A stretch of DNA of 64,000 nucleotides from Nocardioides immobilis. GTDB taxonomy: Bacteria; Actinomycetota; Actinomycetes; Propionibacteriales; Nocardioidaceae. Position 1 is the first letter of the stretch, and each line of letters starts with the position of its first letter. A model generated the notes under the pieces. The model did not search any database. It was given only the letters and a program-made list of their open reading frames with translations, and was not told where the DNA came from. The DNA is taken from assembly GCF_003515065.1 (NCBI RefSeq), contig NZ_QXGH01000011.1, positions 1 through 64,000 of the forward strand. The letters run 5' to 3'. Shown here one piece after another: positions 10,430 through 18,951 of the stretch. The translations under genes and the position numbers were made by a program.

Positions 10430-11362
10430 ATGCCCGACCCATCGTCACCGTTCGACACCCGTCGACCGTTCAGCCGCGCGGACGCGATTGCCGCTGGCAT
10501 CGACCCGAAGCTGCTGCGCGGGTCCGGGTTCCGCAGGATCTTCCGCGGTGTGCTCGTCGACACGTCCGTGCCGCCGACGCCCGAGCTCCGGGTCGAGGCT
10601 GCACTGGTGCCGTTCCACGCGAGTGCCTACGCGAGCCACGCATCGGCCGCCCGGGTCCACCGGCTCCCGATCCCGACCCTGCCCGACGAGCACGTCACCG
10701 TCCTGGATCCCGATCACCGACGCACCCGCAGCGGCATCCGCTGCCACGTGGCGAAGACCGGCCTGGTGCGCAGGGTGCGCGGGATCCGCGTCTCCGACTA
10801 CGCCCAGACGTTCGTCGAGCTGGCCGAGACCCTCTCACTCGTCGACCTCGTCATCGTCGGCGACAACCTGGTCCGGAAGGGGAAGGTCACCCCCGAAAAG
10901 CTGATCCGGTTCTGCCGCGACAGCACTCTTCCGGGCGCCCAGTGTGCCCTGGATGCGGCTCGCTACGTCCGCGAAGGCGTGGACTCCCCGATGGAGACCC
11001 GGCTCCGGATGCTGATCGTTCTCGCCGGCCTGCCCGAGCCGAAGGTCAACCTCGTCATCCGTGACGAGTACGGCCACCCGGTGCGCCGCTATGACCTCTG
11101 GTACGAGAAGTCGCGCACCCTCGTCGAGTACGACGGCCGCCAGCACATCGAGCGGGAGCAGAACTGGGAGTCTGACCTCGAGCGTCGCGAGGAGATCGAC
11201 GACACACGGGCCAGGATCCTCGTCGTGACCGCCAAGGGCGTCCATGCCTACCCGGAACGGACCCTGCTCAAGGTGCAGCGGGTGCTTCGGGAGCGGGGCG
11301 AACCCGGCGTACCAACCCGGCTCTCCGATGCCTGGCGCCCGCACTTCCCGGGCTATCACTGA
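10430..11362 (+). CDS. DUF559-like PD-(D/E)XK protein with AbiEi-like N-terminus
   Basis: 310 residues, function unknown. The N-terminal half (FSRADAIAAGIDPKLLRGSG...FRGVLVDTSVPPTPELRVEA) resembles the winged-helix and linker seen in AbiEi-type antitoxin-like proteins. The C-terminal half resembles Vsr/DUF559 endonucleases: SPMETRLRMLIVLAGLP, then YDLWYEKSRTLVEYDGRQH, with Glu, Asp and Glu-Tyr-Asp spaced like a PD-(D/E)XK site. Such proteins are multicopy in Nocardioides and often called hypothetical. It stands alone, with no toxin partner beside it. Palindromes lie on both sides and one begins at its stop codon, which suggests the unit moves or spreads as a block. Confidence 0.6.
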   Translation: MPDPSSPFDTRRPFSRADAIAAGIDPKLLRGSGFRRIFRGVLVDTSVPPTPELRVEAALVPFHASAYASHASAARVHRLPIPTLPDEHVTVLDPDHRRTRSGIRCHVAKTGLVRRVRGIRVSDYAQTFVELAETLSLVDLVIVGDNLVRKGKVTPEKLIRFCRDSTLPGAQCALDAARYVREGVDSPMETRLRMLIVLAGLPEPKVNLVIRDEYGHPVRRYDLWYEKSRTLVEYDGRQHIEREQNWESDLERREEIDDTRARILVVTAKGVHAYPERTLLKVQRVLRERGEPGVPTRLSDAWRPHFPGYH

Positions 11363-11392
11363 CACAACCGTGCAGCAGGTCCCGTTGTGACG
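11361..11392. repeat. Palindromic repeat, copy 3
   Basis: GACACAACCGTGC...CCCGTTGTGACG. The left arm overlaps the stop codon of the preceding gene. The arms match the copy at 10278, with one extra mismatch and a longer loop. Confidence 0.65.
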
Positions 11393-11412
11393 CCGACCGC
11401 GAGCCATTAAGC

Positions 11413-11444
11413 GTCACAACCGTGCGCCCAGCACGGTTTGGTCA
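11413..11444. repeat. Palindromic repeat, copy 4
   Basis: GTCACAACCGTGC-gccca-GCACGGTTTGGTCA. The left arm is identical to copy 1 over 13 bases. The right arm reaches the stop codon of the EI24 gene on the opposite strand. Confidence 0.75.
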
Positions 11445-12203
11445 GCCAGCAGGGGTCTCAGGCACACAACCGCCGATTCCGGCGGCGTCCAGCACCTCGC
11501 GCGCGAGCATGGTGGAACCCACCACGGCAGCGGGCATCATCAGCACGGCGCCGAACGGGATCAGGAAGCACAGCTGCACCACGGCACCGAAGCCCAGCAT
11601 CGTGGGGTGGTGGTCGGCGAGCAGGGCCTTCTGGGCGGCGCGGTTCATGCCGCGGGCCTCGAGCGCCCGCGAGACCAGCTCGCCGGCGAGCAACCGTCCG
11701 GCGATCATCACGCCGAGGATGGGCCCGACGATCGGACCGATCACCGGGACCAGGCCGATCACGAACACCAGCACCGTCGTGGCCAGGCCGAGCGCGACCA
11801 GGCCGAGTCCGTCGAGAGCGCCGCGCCACCAACCGACGCCCCTGGCGGGGACGTCCCCACCGAGCATCAGCTCGGTCTCCTTCCAGATCTTCTCGTAGAA
11901 GGGGTCGCCGACGGCGAGGGTGAGACCGGTGAACGTGATCATCGACAGGAACAGCGAGCCGATGATCACCGCGAGGTAGAGCCCGATCCGCAGCACGCCC
12001 CGCCACAGCGCCGACCAGTCGTCGGCGAACGGCGTCGCCCACCCGATCAGGTCGTCGGCGAGGAGCACGACGGTGACGAAGAGCCCGAGCAGCAGGATCA
12101 GCACGACGAGCGCCGGCACGATCCCGAGCAGCATCAGCGCCGGGCGCTGCCGCCACATCTTCAGGCCACGGAACAGGAAGCCCGCCCCGTGCGCGAACCC
12201 CAC
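11442..12203 (-). CDS. EI24 (CysZ-like) membrane protein
   Basis: 253 residues with four to five hydrophobic stretches, e.g. LMLLGIVPALVVLILLLGLF, AVIIGSLFLSMITF and TTVLVFVIGLVPVIGPIVGP. The GDPFYEKIWKETE segment and the overall layout match the EI24/CysZ family. CysZ is a sulfate permease in enterobacteria, but the function in actinobacteria is not established. GTG 12203 is used as the start (VGFAHGAGFLFRG). It is 11 bp downstream of the co-chaperone gene and probably cotranscribed with it. Confidence 0.8.
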   Translation of the reverse strand: MGFAHGAGFLFRGLKMWRQRPALMLLGIVPALVVLILLLGLFVTVVLLADDLIGWATPFADDWSALWRGVLRIGLYLAVIIGSLFLSMITFTGLTLAVGDPFYEKIWKETELMLGGDVPARGVGWWRGALDGLGLVALGLATTVLVFVIGLVPVIGPIVGPILGVMIAGRLLAGELVSRALEARGMNRAAQKALLADHHPTMLGFGAVVQLCFLIPFGAVLMMPAAVVGSTMLAREVLDAAGIGGCVPETPAG

Positions 12204-12214
12204 CTCGGGCCCGC

Positions 12215-13189
12215 TCAGAACAGGGCCGATGCCAGTGCCTGACGGCCCTTGAGCACCCGCGGGTCCTCGTTGCCGACGGCGGCGAACAGGCTGACGAGGT
12301 GCTCCCGCGCGCGGTCGCGGTCCTTGTCGGAGGTACGGCGAACCAGCTCGACCAGGCGCGCGAAGGCGTCCTCGACGTGGCCGCCCAGGAGGTCGAGGTC
12401 GGCGACCATGATCTGCGCGTCGACGTCGTCGGGGGCCGCCGCGGCCGCGGCGCGGGCCTGGTTGAGGTCGACGCCCTGCGTCCGCTGCAGGATCTTCGCC
12501 ATCGCGAGACCGGCGGCGGCCTCGGCGTCGGCGGGGTTGGCGTCGACGAGCTTTTGGAACTCGCCGACTGCGAGGTCGATGTCGCCGGCGGCCAACGCGT
12601 CCTCCGCCGGCGCGTAGCGCGGGTCGGGACCGGGCTCCTCGTCGGCGTCATCCTCGGCAGGCCCGCCGGCGAGGGGCTGGTGCCGGCCGGTGATGCCCTG
12701 CGCGGTGAGCTGCTGGCCGAGCTGGTTGAAGAGCGTGCTCAGCTCCTCGCGGGAGACCAGCCCAGGAATCGGCTGGATCGCCGGCCGACCGTCGAGGAAC
12801 ACCATGAGCAACGGCACCGGCAGCTGCGGCATCTGGCTCGCCTGCGCGATCACCTGGGCGATCTGCGGCGACGCGTCGACGTCGATGAGCCCGGCGAGGA
12901 AGCGGCCGTCGTACTGACCGACGAGGTCGGCGACGTCCTCTGCCATCTGGCTGCTGTCCGGTGCCTGCGACGGCGAGTGGAACACCAGCACGACGGGCGC
13001 AGTGGTCGACGCCTGGAGGACGGACTGGAAGTTCTGGTCGTCGACGGCGACGGCGTACGACGACCCGGCCGCGCCGGCCATACCGCCACCGCCCTCCGCC
13101 GACGGGGCACCGGGGGCCTGCTGGGGCGCGGGGCGCTTCAGGGCCGACAGGTCGATGGCTCCACGTCCCATGAACGGCTGCTGCGTCAT
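12215..13189 (-). CDS. Tetratricopeptide/thioredoxin-fold co-chaperone, CnoX (YbbN) type
   Basis: 324 residues. Residues about 45-150 form a thioredoxin fold (VVLVFHSPSQAPDSSQMAED...FLAGLIDVDASPQIAQ...PVPLLMVFLDG). The CxxC is absent: the position reads SPSQAPDS, so no redox activity is expected. Residues about 195-324 are alpha-helical TPR-like repeats (DALAAGDIDLAVGEFQKLVD). In E. coli, CnoX/YbbN is a holdase that hands clients to DnaK and GroEL. The first 40 residues are Pro/Ala/Gly-rich. The best-fitting start is ATG 13189. Confidence 0.85.
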   Translation of the reverse strand: MTQQPFMGRGAIDLSALKRPAPQQAPGAPSAEGGGGMAGAAGSSYAVAVDDQNFQSVLQASTTAPVVLVFHSPSQAPDSSQMAEDVADLVGQYDGRFLAGLIDVDASPQIAQVIAQASQMPQLPVPLLMVFLDGRPAIQPIPGLVSREELSTLFNQLGQQLTAQGITGRHQPLAGGPAEDDADEEPGPDPRYAPAEDALAAGDIDLAVGEFQKLVDANPADAEAAAGLAMAKILQRTQGVDLNQARAAAAAAPDDVDAQIMVADLDLLGGHVEDAFARLVELVRRTSDKDRDRAREHLVSLFAAVGNEDPRVLKGRQALASALF

Positions 13190-13199
13190 GCAGCAGAGT

Positions 13200-13697
13200 C
13201 TAGGGACCGGCCTCGAAGTCCCCTGCCGCGGCCCGGACCGGACGCAGCAGCTCGGACAGCTCGCTCATCTGGGTCTCGTCGATGCCGTCGAGCGCGAAGC
13301 CGGCGTCGACCAGGTCGGCGGTGGCCAGCTCGACCAGCTCACGGCCGGCCGGGGTGATCTCGGCGAGCACCGCCCGGCCGTCGTCAGGGTGGGGAAGCCG
13401 GCGGATCAGCCCCCGCGACTCCAGTCGCCGGACGATCGACGTGACCGAGGTCGGGTGCACCTGCAGCCGCTCCCCCATCTTCCCGAGCGGGAGTGAGCCG
13501 CGCGACGAGAAGACGAGCAGCACCAGCGCCTCGTAGCCCGCGAAGCTCAGCCCGTGCGGCCGGAGCAGGGAGTCGAGACGCGCGAGCACCAGCTGCTGGA
13601 CGCGCATCAGCGACGTCACCGCGTGCATCGCGGACACGGCACCCCACCGCCGCCCCCACTGCCGGGCCGCCTCGTCGATCGGATCGAACGGAAGCAC
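13200..13697 (-). CDS. MarR-family transcriptional regulator
   Basis: 165 residues with a MarR winged-helix: LSFAGYEALVLLVFSSRGSL, then LGKMGERLQVHPTSVTSIVR (recognition helix) and the wing RLPHPDDGRAVLAEITPAG. Ligand and targets are unknown. The start is GTG 13697 (VLPFDPIDEA) because a strong AGGAGGAG lies four bases upstream, overlapping the TAG stop of the PH-domain gene. The two genes are therefore translationally coupled. Longer in-frame starts upstream would destroy this signal. Confidence 0.88.
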   Translation of the reverse strand: MLPFDPIDEAARQWGRRWGAVSAMHAVTSLMRVQQLVLARLDSLLRPHGLSFAGYEALVLLVFSSRGSLPLGKMGERLQVHPTSVTSIVRRLESRGLIRRLPHPDDGRAVLAEITPAGRELVELATADLVDAGFALDGIDETQMSELSELLRPVRAAAGDFEAGP

Positions 13698-13707
13698 TGC
13701 TCTCCTC

Positions 13708-14232
13708 CTAGTTCGGCACCCGAGGGCCACGCAGACCGGACCGCTGGACGACGCGCTGGATGGAGAGGTCGCGCTCGTCCGGACGTCCGACGTACTTGAT
13801 GTCGCGCAGGCCCTGCTCCTGCGCCGCCGACTCGAAGCAGAAGTGCCCGAAACCCAGCAGCCGGCCGTGCAGCGGCTTCTTCACCGAGATGTCGAGGATC
13901 CGGCTGAGCGGCATCGTGGCCAGGTGCTGCGAGAGCACGCCGTGTACCCGGAACACCCGCATGTTGGTGATGACGAAGCGGTCGCGGATCTCGCGGACCG
14001 CGCACCACGCGGCGTGGAGCAGCAGAAGGAACGCGACGACGAGGAACAACCACGCCACGTTGACGTTCACGAACGGGGACGCCACGAGCAGCAGCACGGC
14101 ACCGAGCGTCTCGATCCCCGGCCGGACGTAGGCGACCCAGTGGTGGCAGACCTCGTCGACGACGACCTCGCCCTCCTCACGGAGGAGGTGCTTGCCGATC
14201 TTAGGGTCGCCGACCCAGGCGAAGAAGCCCAC
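13708..14232 (-). CDS. Membrane-anchored bacterial PH-domain protein
   Basis: 174 residues. Two hydrophobic segments lie at about residues 40-75 (TLGAVLLLVASPFVNVNVAW, LFLVVAFLLLLHAAW). A bacterial PH domain follows (RFVITNMRVFRVHGVLSQHLATMPLSRILDIS...), typical of bPH_2/YdbT-like proteins. The role is unknown, possibly envelope maintenance. Its stop codon carries the ribosome-binding site of the MarR gene, so the regulator probably responds to the same condition. Confidence 0.8.
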   Translation of the reverse strand: MGFFAWVGDPKIGKHLLREEGEVVVDEVCHHWVAYVRPGIETLGAVLLLVASPFVNVNVAWLFLVVAFLLLLHAAWCAVREIRDRFVITNMRVFRVHGVLSQHLATMPLSRILDISVKKPLHGRLLGFGHFCFESAAQEQGLRDIKYVGRPDERDLSIQRVVQRSGLRGPRVPN

Positions 14233-14256
14233 CGACTCAGCCTGTCGTCGATGCCT

Positions 14257-14424
14257 TCACAGCGCGCCGACGAAGTCGATGACGCCGGTGAAGACCTTCT
14301 CGGTCACGCTCCAGCCCTCGCCACCAGCGCTCTTCGCGGTGTCGGCGAGGCCGGTGGGGTCCTGGAGCATCCAGAACCCGAGAAAGACGACGACCACGAC
14401 AGCGATCAGCTTCTTGGCGTCCAT
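14257..14424 (-). CDS. Small single-span membrane protein
   Basis: 55 residues from ATG 14424 (MDAKKLIAVVVVVFLGFWML), with one hydrophobic helix at residues 5-20 and a polar tail ending GVIDFVGAL. GGAG lies nine bases upstream. The family is not recognised. It lies 24 bp upstream of the PH-domain gene on the same strand and may be cotranscribed. An in-frame start at 14466 would add 14 polar residues and is less likely. Confidence 0.6.
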   Translation of the reverse strand: MDAKKLIAVVVVVFLGFWMLQDPTGLADTAKSAGGEGWSVTEKVFTGVIDFVGAL

Positions 14425-14508
14425 CTGGGGAATCTCCGTCCGAGGCAGGCGGGCATACGTCGTCACATTGGTATCAGCAGTCGCGCAGGTCGCGCGGGAG
14501 GCGCGCGG

Positions 14509-15912
14509 TCAGAGACCGTACGCGGCGGTGTTCGGAGGTGCGTTGTCGGCACGCAGCCACGCCTCGAAGAACGCGTCGAGGTTCTCGCCCGAGACGTCCT
14601 CCGCCATCGTCTCGAACTGCTCCGACGTGGCGTTGGCGTCCCGGTGCACCGTGACCCAGCGCCGCAGCAGCTGGCGGAAGTCGGCCTTCCCGATCCGGTT
14701 GCGGAGAGCGGCGAGCGTCATGGCCCCGCGGTCGTACACCGCGCCGTCGAACAGCCGTTGCGGACCGGGATCGGAGATGTCCAGGTTCCAGAACGGGTCG
14801 TCGTCGGGGAGGTAGCGGTAGGTGACGTGCAGCCAGCGGTTGGTCGTCTGCCTGCCCTGCGCCTCGGCGTAGCGGCGCTCCATGTAGGTCGCGAAGCCCT
14901 CGTTCAGCCAGATGTCCTGCCAGCGGGCGACGGACACGGAGTCGCCGAACCACTGGTGGGCGAGCTCGTGGACGACGACCGACGGATAGATCCACGACGG
15001 GTACGTCGGCCGGCTCTGGTTCTCCAGCGCGAAGTTGAGGTCGATGCTCGTCACCAGCCCGCCGGTGGTCGCGAACGGGTAGTCACCGAGCTCGCGCTCC
15101 AGCCAGGCGGTGATCCGGGCGGACCGGCGCAGCATGTCGAGGGCGTAGGCCTCCTCCGTGGCAGGGAGGCGTGTGGACACAGCGTTGTAGTAGCGCTGCC
15201 CGTGGGCCCGGCCACGCTCGGTCCTGAAGTCGCCGGCCGCGAAAAAGGCGAGGTACGTCGTCATCGGGTCGGTCATCCGCCAGTGCGTGGTCGCCGTCCG
15301 GCCGTGCACGGTGCGGCCCTTGAGAACGCCGTTGCTGACCACCTTCCGGCCCTGGCCCGTGGTGATCCGGATGTCGAACCGGGCCTTGTCGCTCGGGTGG
15401 TCGTTGCTGGGGAACCACCAGGCAGCGATGTGCGGCTCGTTCATGGTCACGACCTCGTGGTCGTTGGCGAGCCAGTTGCGCTCGCCGTGCGGCACGGGCC
15501 ACTCGAGCGATGCCGGGAACCCGTGGTAGCGGACCCGTACGTCGACCGGCTCCCCCGCCGCGAGTGGCGTGACCGGGGTGATCGCGAGCTCGTGGAGGTT
15601 GGCCTTCTCGAAGTCCGCCACGACGCCGTCGACCCGGACAGCGTCGACCTTGAGCAGCAGGTCGAGGTTGAAGGTGGTCAGCTCCTCCGACGGCACCAGC
15701 CGGACCGTCGTGACGCCCTTGAGGTGCCGGTCGCCGAACCGGTAGCGGTCGTGGATGTCGTAGTGGCGCACGTCGTACCCGGCGTTGCCGTCGGCCGGGT
15801 AGTACGGATCGGGGACCTGCGGGGCGGCGGCCGGCGCTGCGGCCGATCCAGTGGCCAGGGCGCCGACGAGGGCGACAGCGAGGAACGGAGCGATCCGAGG
15901 TCGACGCAGCAC
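14509..15912 (-). CDS. Secreted M1-family zinc metallopeptidase
   Basis: 467 residues. An N-terminal signal peptide (RIAPFLAVALVGALATGSAA, cleavage probably near AAPAAAP) points to export. The M1/gluzincin active site is present: HELAHQWFG, with the third zinc ligand in WLNEGFATYMERR, and the exopeptidase-type loop FALENQSRPTY takes the place of GAMEN. It is shorter than cytosolic PepN because the C-terminal ERAP-like domain is missing. GTG 15912 is preceded by TAGGTT-gtctgc, a -10-like box with no ribosome-binding site, so the mRNA is probably leaderless. Confidence 0.9.
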   Translation of the reverse strand: MLRRPRIAPFLAVALVGALATGSAAAPAAAPQVPDPYYPADGNAGYDVRHYDIHDRYRFGDRHLKGVTTVRLVPSEELTTFNLDLLLKVDAVRVDGVVADFEKANLHELAITPVTPLAAGEPVDVRVRYHGFPASLEWPVPHGERNWLANDHEVVTMNEPHIAAWWFPSNDHPSDKARFDIRITTGQGRKVVSNGVLKGRTVHGRTATTHWRMTDPMTTYLAFFAAGDFRTERGRAHGQRYYNAVSTRLPATEEAYALDMLRRSARITAWLERELGDYPFATTGGLVTSIDLNFALENQSRPTYPSWIYPSVVVHELAHQWFGDSVSVARWQDIWLNEGFATYMERRYAEAQGRQTTNRWLHVTYRYLPDDDPFWNLDISDPGPQRLFDGAVYDRGAMTLAALRNRIGKADFRQLLRRWVTVHRDANATSEQFETMAEDVSGENLDAFFEAWLRADNAPPNTAAYGL

Positions 15913-16087
15913 GCAGACAACCTAACCCGGACCGATAAATGCATTGCGCCCCGCCACCGGCCCCAACGACGATGACGGTGCGACCTGCGAGTGGCGCCGG
16001 TCCGAGACGAGAGGAGCAGTGACATGTCCACGACTGTCCTTGGCCTGTCCGCAGACCAACTCCCCCTCTCGACCCGGAGCAACCACC
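15913..16087. promoter_or_regulatory. Divergent promoter region, M1 peptidase / RIO kinase
   Basis: 175 bp without a gene between two divergent starts. On the minus strand TAGGTT at 15919-15924 is the likely -10 for the peptidase. On the plus strand GGAG at 16077-16080 is the ribosome-binding site of the kinase gene. No clear operator was seen. Confidence 0.45.
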
Positions 16088-16960
16088 ATGCACCTGGAGT
16101 TCCCCTCCACCTCGGCTGACGCCGAGCCGAACGACCCCATCGACCCCGGCTTCGTCTTCGACTTCGTCGCGTACGACGAGAACCTCGCGGACGGTCAGCG
16201 CTGGTCGACCTGGCTGAGCATCGAGCCGCTCAGCCGCGGCCCTGAGCCCCGCCCCGACTGGGTGGTCACCTCGCAGGGCGCGATCGACACCGAGCTCGGC
16301 ATCCTCAAGACCGGCAAGGAGGCCGACGTCTTCCTGCTGGAGCGGGCCGACCCGCTGTACCCCGACCAGTCGGTGGTGATGGCGGCGAAGCGCTACCGCG
16401 CGCCGGAGCACCGGACGTTCCACCGGTCCGCGTCCTACACCGAGGGCCGCAGCATGAAGCGGTCGCGCGACGAGCGCGCGATCAAGCGCAAGAGCACCTT
16501 CGGCCGCGAGGTCGCCGCCGGCGAGTGGGCTGTCTCGGAGTGGTCCGCGCTCGTGCGCTGCTGGGACCTCGGCCTCCCCGTCCCCTACCCGGTCCAGATC
16601 GACGGCACGGAGCTGCTCATGGAGTGGATCACCGTCGACGGCGAGACCGCACCCAGGCTCGCGCAGACCCGCCCCGACAGGCAGCTGCTCGCGTCGTACT
16701 TCGAGCAGCTGCGGGACGCCCTCGCCACCCTGGTGCAGGCCGGTCTGGTGCACGGCGACCTGTCGCCCTACAACATCCTGGCGGCGGGCGACCGGCTGGT
16801 GATCATCGACCTGCCGCAGGTGGTCGACCTCGTCGGCAACGCCGCGGGCTTCGACTTCCTGCTCCGGGACTGCACGAACGTGTGCGGGTGGTTCACCCGG
16901 CGCGGGCTGGAAATCGACGCCCAGGACCTGTTCGGCGACCTCATGGCCCACGCGTTCTGA
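16088..16960 (+). CDS. RIO1-family serine kinase
   Basis: 290 residues. An atypical protein kinase fold of the RIO family, with the Gly-poor ATP-binding segment GILKTGKEADVFLLER, catalytic loop HGDLSPYNILA (about residues 223-233) and metal-binding IIDLPQVVD in place of DFG. Bacterial RIO kinases occur widely in actinobacteria with unknown substrates; archaeal and eukaryotic ones act in small-subunit maturation. ATG 16088 was chosen because GGAG lies eight bases upstream. No functional neighbour helps the assignment. Confidence 0.88.
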   Translation: MHLEFPSTSADAEPNDPIDPGFVFDFVAYDENLADGQRWSTWLSIEPLSRGPEPRPDWVVTSQGAIDTELGILKTGKEADVFLLERADPLYPDQSVVMAAKRYRAPEHRTFHRSASYTEGRSMKRSRDERAIKRKSTFGREVAAGEWAVSEWSALVRCWDLGLPVPYPVQIDGTELLMEWITVDGETAPRLAQTRPDRQLLASYFEQLRDALATLVQAGLVHGDLSPYNILAAGDRLVIIDLPQVVDLVGNAAGFDFLLRDCTNVCGWFTRRGLEIDAQDLFGDLMAHAF

Positions 16961-16969
16961 CCAGGCCGG

Positions 16970-18151
16970 TCAGGCGAGCAGTCCGGTGCGGCCGAGCTCG
17001 TGCCGTCCGGTCTCGACCAGCGTCGCCTCGGGGGTCAGCGGGTGGAACTTGACCGCGCGGATGTCGCGGTAGGCCCGCTCGATCACCGACCCCTTGAAGA
17101 AGGCCGGGCCGCCGGCGACGTCCATCGCCAGGTCACAGACCTCGATGCCGGCCTCGGCGACCTCCGCCTTGGCCATCATCACCGCGAGGTAGGCCTCGTG
17201 CGAGGGCGTCACATCGCCGTCGACACCGTCGCCGATGGCGGCCAGGGCACCGTCGAGGGCCCACGACGCGACGCGCAGCCGGTGCTGCATCCGGCCGATC
17301 TGGCGCTGCACGAGCGGGCTGTCGGCCTTGGGCGCCGCAGCGGCGACGGCAGCGGCGTACGCCGCCTCGGCGACGCCGAGGTACGCGCCGGTGATGATCG
17401 GGAACGCGACCTCCGAGATGACCTGCAGCGGCGGGTCGACCACGCCGTACGGCCGGTTGGCCAGGACCCGCTCGTCGGGCACGAAGACGTCCTCGACCAC
17501 GATGTCGTTGCTCGCGGTGCCGCGCATGCCGAGCGTGTCCCAGTTGTCGGCGACGGTCACGCCCTTCGCCGCGATCGGGACGGCGAGGTTGAGCACCCGC
17601 TTGCCCTGATCGGGGTCGTCGTAGACGAACATCGTCGACATCACGGTGCCCCCGTTGACATGGCCGGACTGGCTCGCGAACCGCTTGTGACCCGAGACGC
17701 GGTAGCCGCCCTCGACCTTGACCGCCTCGCCGCGCGGGTGGGTGTAGTCGCCGCCGCCGGTGGACACCAGCAGGATCCCCTCCTCGGCGACGCGCCGCAG
17801 CGTCGCCTCGGCGCCGGGGAGTCCGCGGCGGTAGCGCCAGGCGGTGAAGGCGACGACGTGCTGGTGCATGGAGCTGGCCAGCGCGGTCGAGCCGCAGTGG
17901 TGCGCGAGCTCGCGCTGCAGCGCGGTGAGCTCCGCGACGGTGGCGCCGTCGCCGCCGAGCTCGGTGGGGACACCGGCCTTCAGCAGGCCGGCGTCGCGGA
18001 GGGCGTCGTACGCCTCGGTGACGAAGCTGCCGTCGGCGTCGTGGCGGGCAGCCTGCTCGGCGATGGCCGGGCCGATGGCCGCGGCGCGCTCGGCCGGGCG
18101 GGCCGTCCGCTCGGTGTTCTGGATCATCGGCTGGGGTGCAGTAGTGGTCAT
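16970..18151 (-). CDS. Acyl-CoA dehydrogenase family flavoprotein
   Basis: 393 residues. It has a complete acyl-CoA dehydrogenase layout: alpha domain (VTEAYDALRDAGLLKAGVP), middle beta domain (VSGHKRFASQSGHVNGGTVM and WDTLGMRGTASNDIVVEDVFV), and a C-terminal helical bundle ending in the DIRAVKFHPLTPEAT substrate loop. The usual catalytic Glu could not be placed with certainty, so an FMN-dependent monooxygenase-like member (DszC/SfnB type) is possible. It is divergent from the HxlR regulator, which probably controls it. Confidence 0.85.
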   Translation of the reverse strand: MTTTAPQPMIQNTERTARPAERAAAIGPAIAEQAARHDADGSFVTEAYDALRDAGLLKAGVPTELGGDGATVAELTALQRELAHHCGSTALASSMHQHVVAFTAWRYRRGLPGAEATLRRVAEEGILLVSTGGGDYTHPRGEAVKVEGGYRVSGHKRFASQSGHVNGGTVMSTMFVYDDPDQGKRVLNLAVPIAAKGVTVADNWDTLGMRGTASNDIVVEDVFVPDERVLANRPYGVVDPPLQVISEVAFPIITGAYLGVAEAAYAAAVAAAAPKADSPLVQRQIGRMQHRLRVASWALDGALAAIGDGVDGDVTPSHEAYLAVMMAKAEVAEAGIEVCDLAMDVAGGPAFFKGSVIERAYRDIRAVKFHPLTPEATLVETGRHELGRTGLLA

Positions 18152-18255
18152 GGGATCAATCTGCGCCGCCGCCGATCGCGCAACTAGTCCACGATCGTGA
18201 CCTCCCTGGTCCTGATTCGGGACCGTGAGGCGCCCGACGGTGCCATCCTGATCCC

Positions 18256-18951
18256 ATGCCCGACTATGGCGACTACTGCCCCGTCCAGATGGCGGCCGAG
18301 GTCATCGCCGACCGCTGGACGCCGTTGATCATCCGCGAGCTGGTGCTCGGCAACACCCGCTTCAACGACATCGCGCGGGCGATGCCCGGCATCTCGCGCT
18401 CGCTGCTCGTCCAGCGGCTGCGCCACCTGGAGAAGAAGGGCGTGCTGGAGACCTGGCCGGCGCCGACCGGCCGCGGCAGCGAGTACCACCTCACGCCGGC
18501 CGGCAAGGACCTCACCCGGGTGATCGACAGCCTCGGGCGCTGGGCGATCGAGTGGCTCTTCGACGACCTCCGCCCGCACGACGTGCCGCCGACCACGCTG
18601 ATGTGGTGGATGCACCGTCGGGTCAACGCCGAGGCCCTGCCACCCGTGCGGACGGTGGTCGAGTTCCGGCACACCGCGCCGGCGCCCCAGACGATCTGGC
18701 TGGTGCTCGACCGGGGCGAGGTCTCGGTCTGCCACCAGCACCCCGGGTTCGAGGTCGACCTCGTTGCCACCGCCTCGACTGCCGATTTCTCCGAGGTGTT
18801 CTCGGGCTACCGCACGTGGCGGGAGGCGGTGGGCGAGGGACGGATCGAGGTCGCCGGACCCCCACGGCTGGCATCGGCGCTCCCCCGCTGGTTCCTGTGG
18901 AGCCCGTGGGCCGACGTCACCCGTGAGCGATCCCAGCGGGCCGCTCGTTGA
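18256..18951 (+). CDS. HxlR-family transcriptional regulator with SCP2-like C-terminus
   Basis: 231 residues. The N-terminal HxlR winged helix is clear: YCPVQMAAEVIADRWTPLII, RFNDIARAMPGISRSLLVQR and the wing GRGSEYHLTPAGKDL. Residues about 125-215 resemble the sterol-carrier-like ligand domain found in longer HxlR proteins. It is transcribed away from the acyl-CoA dehydrogenase gene with 104 bp between starts, the usual arrangement for a regulator and its target. Its TGA overlaps the TTG start of the LOG-like gene. Confidence 0.88.
   Translation: MPDYGDYCPVQMAAEVIADRWTPLIIRELVLGNTRFNDIARAMPGISRSLLVQRLRHLEKKGVLETWPAPTGRGSEYHLTPAGKDLTRVIDSLGRWAIEWLFDDLRPHDVPPTTLMWWMHRRVNAEALPPVRTVVEFRHTAPAPQTIWLVLDRGEVSVCHQHPGFEVDLVATASTADFSEVFSGYRTWREAVGEGRIEVAGPPRLASALPRWFLWSPWADVTRERSQRAAR

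Noticed and set aside
12215..13189. Thioredoxin assignment as an active oxidoreductase.
   Set aside because: The CxxC site is replaced by SPSQAPDS, so only the fold is retained; the TPR half supports a chaperone role instead.
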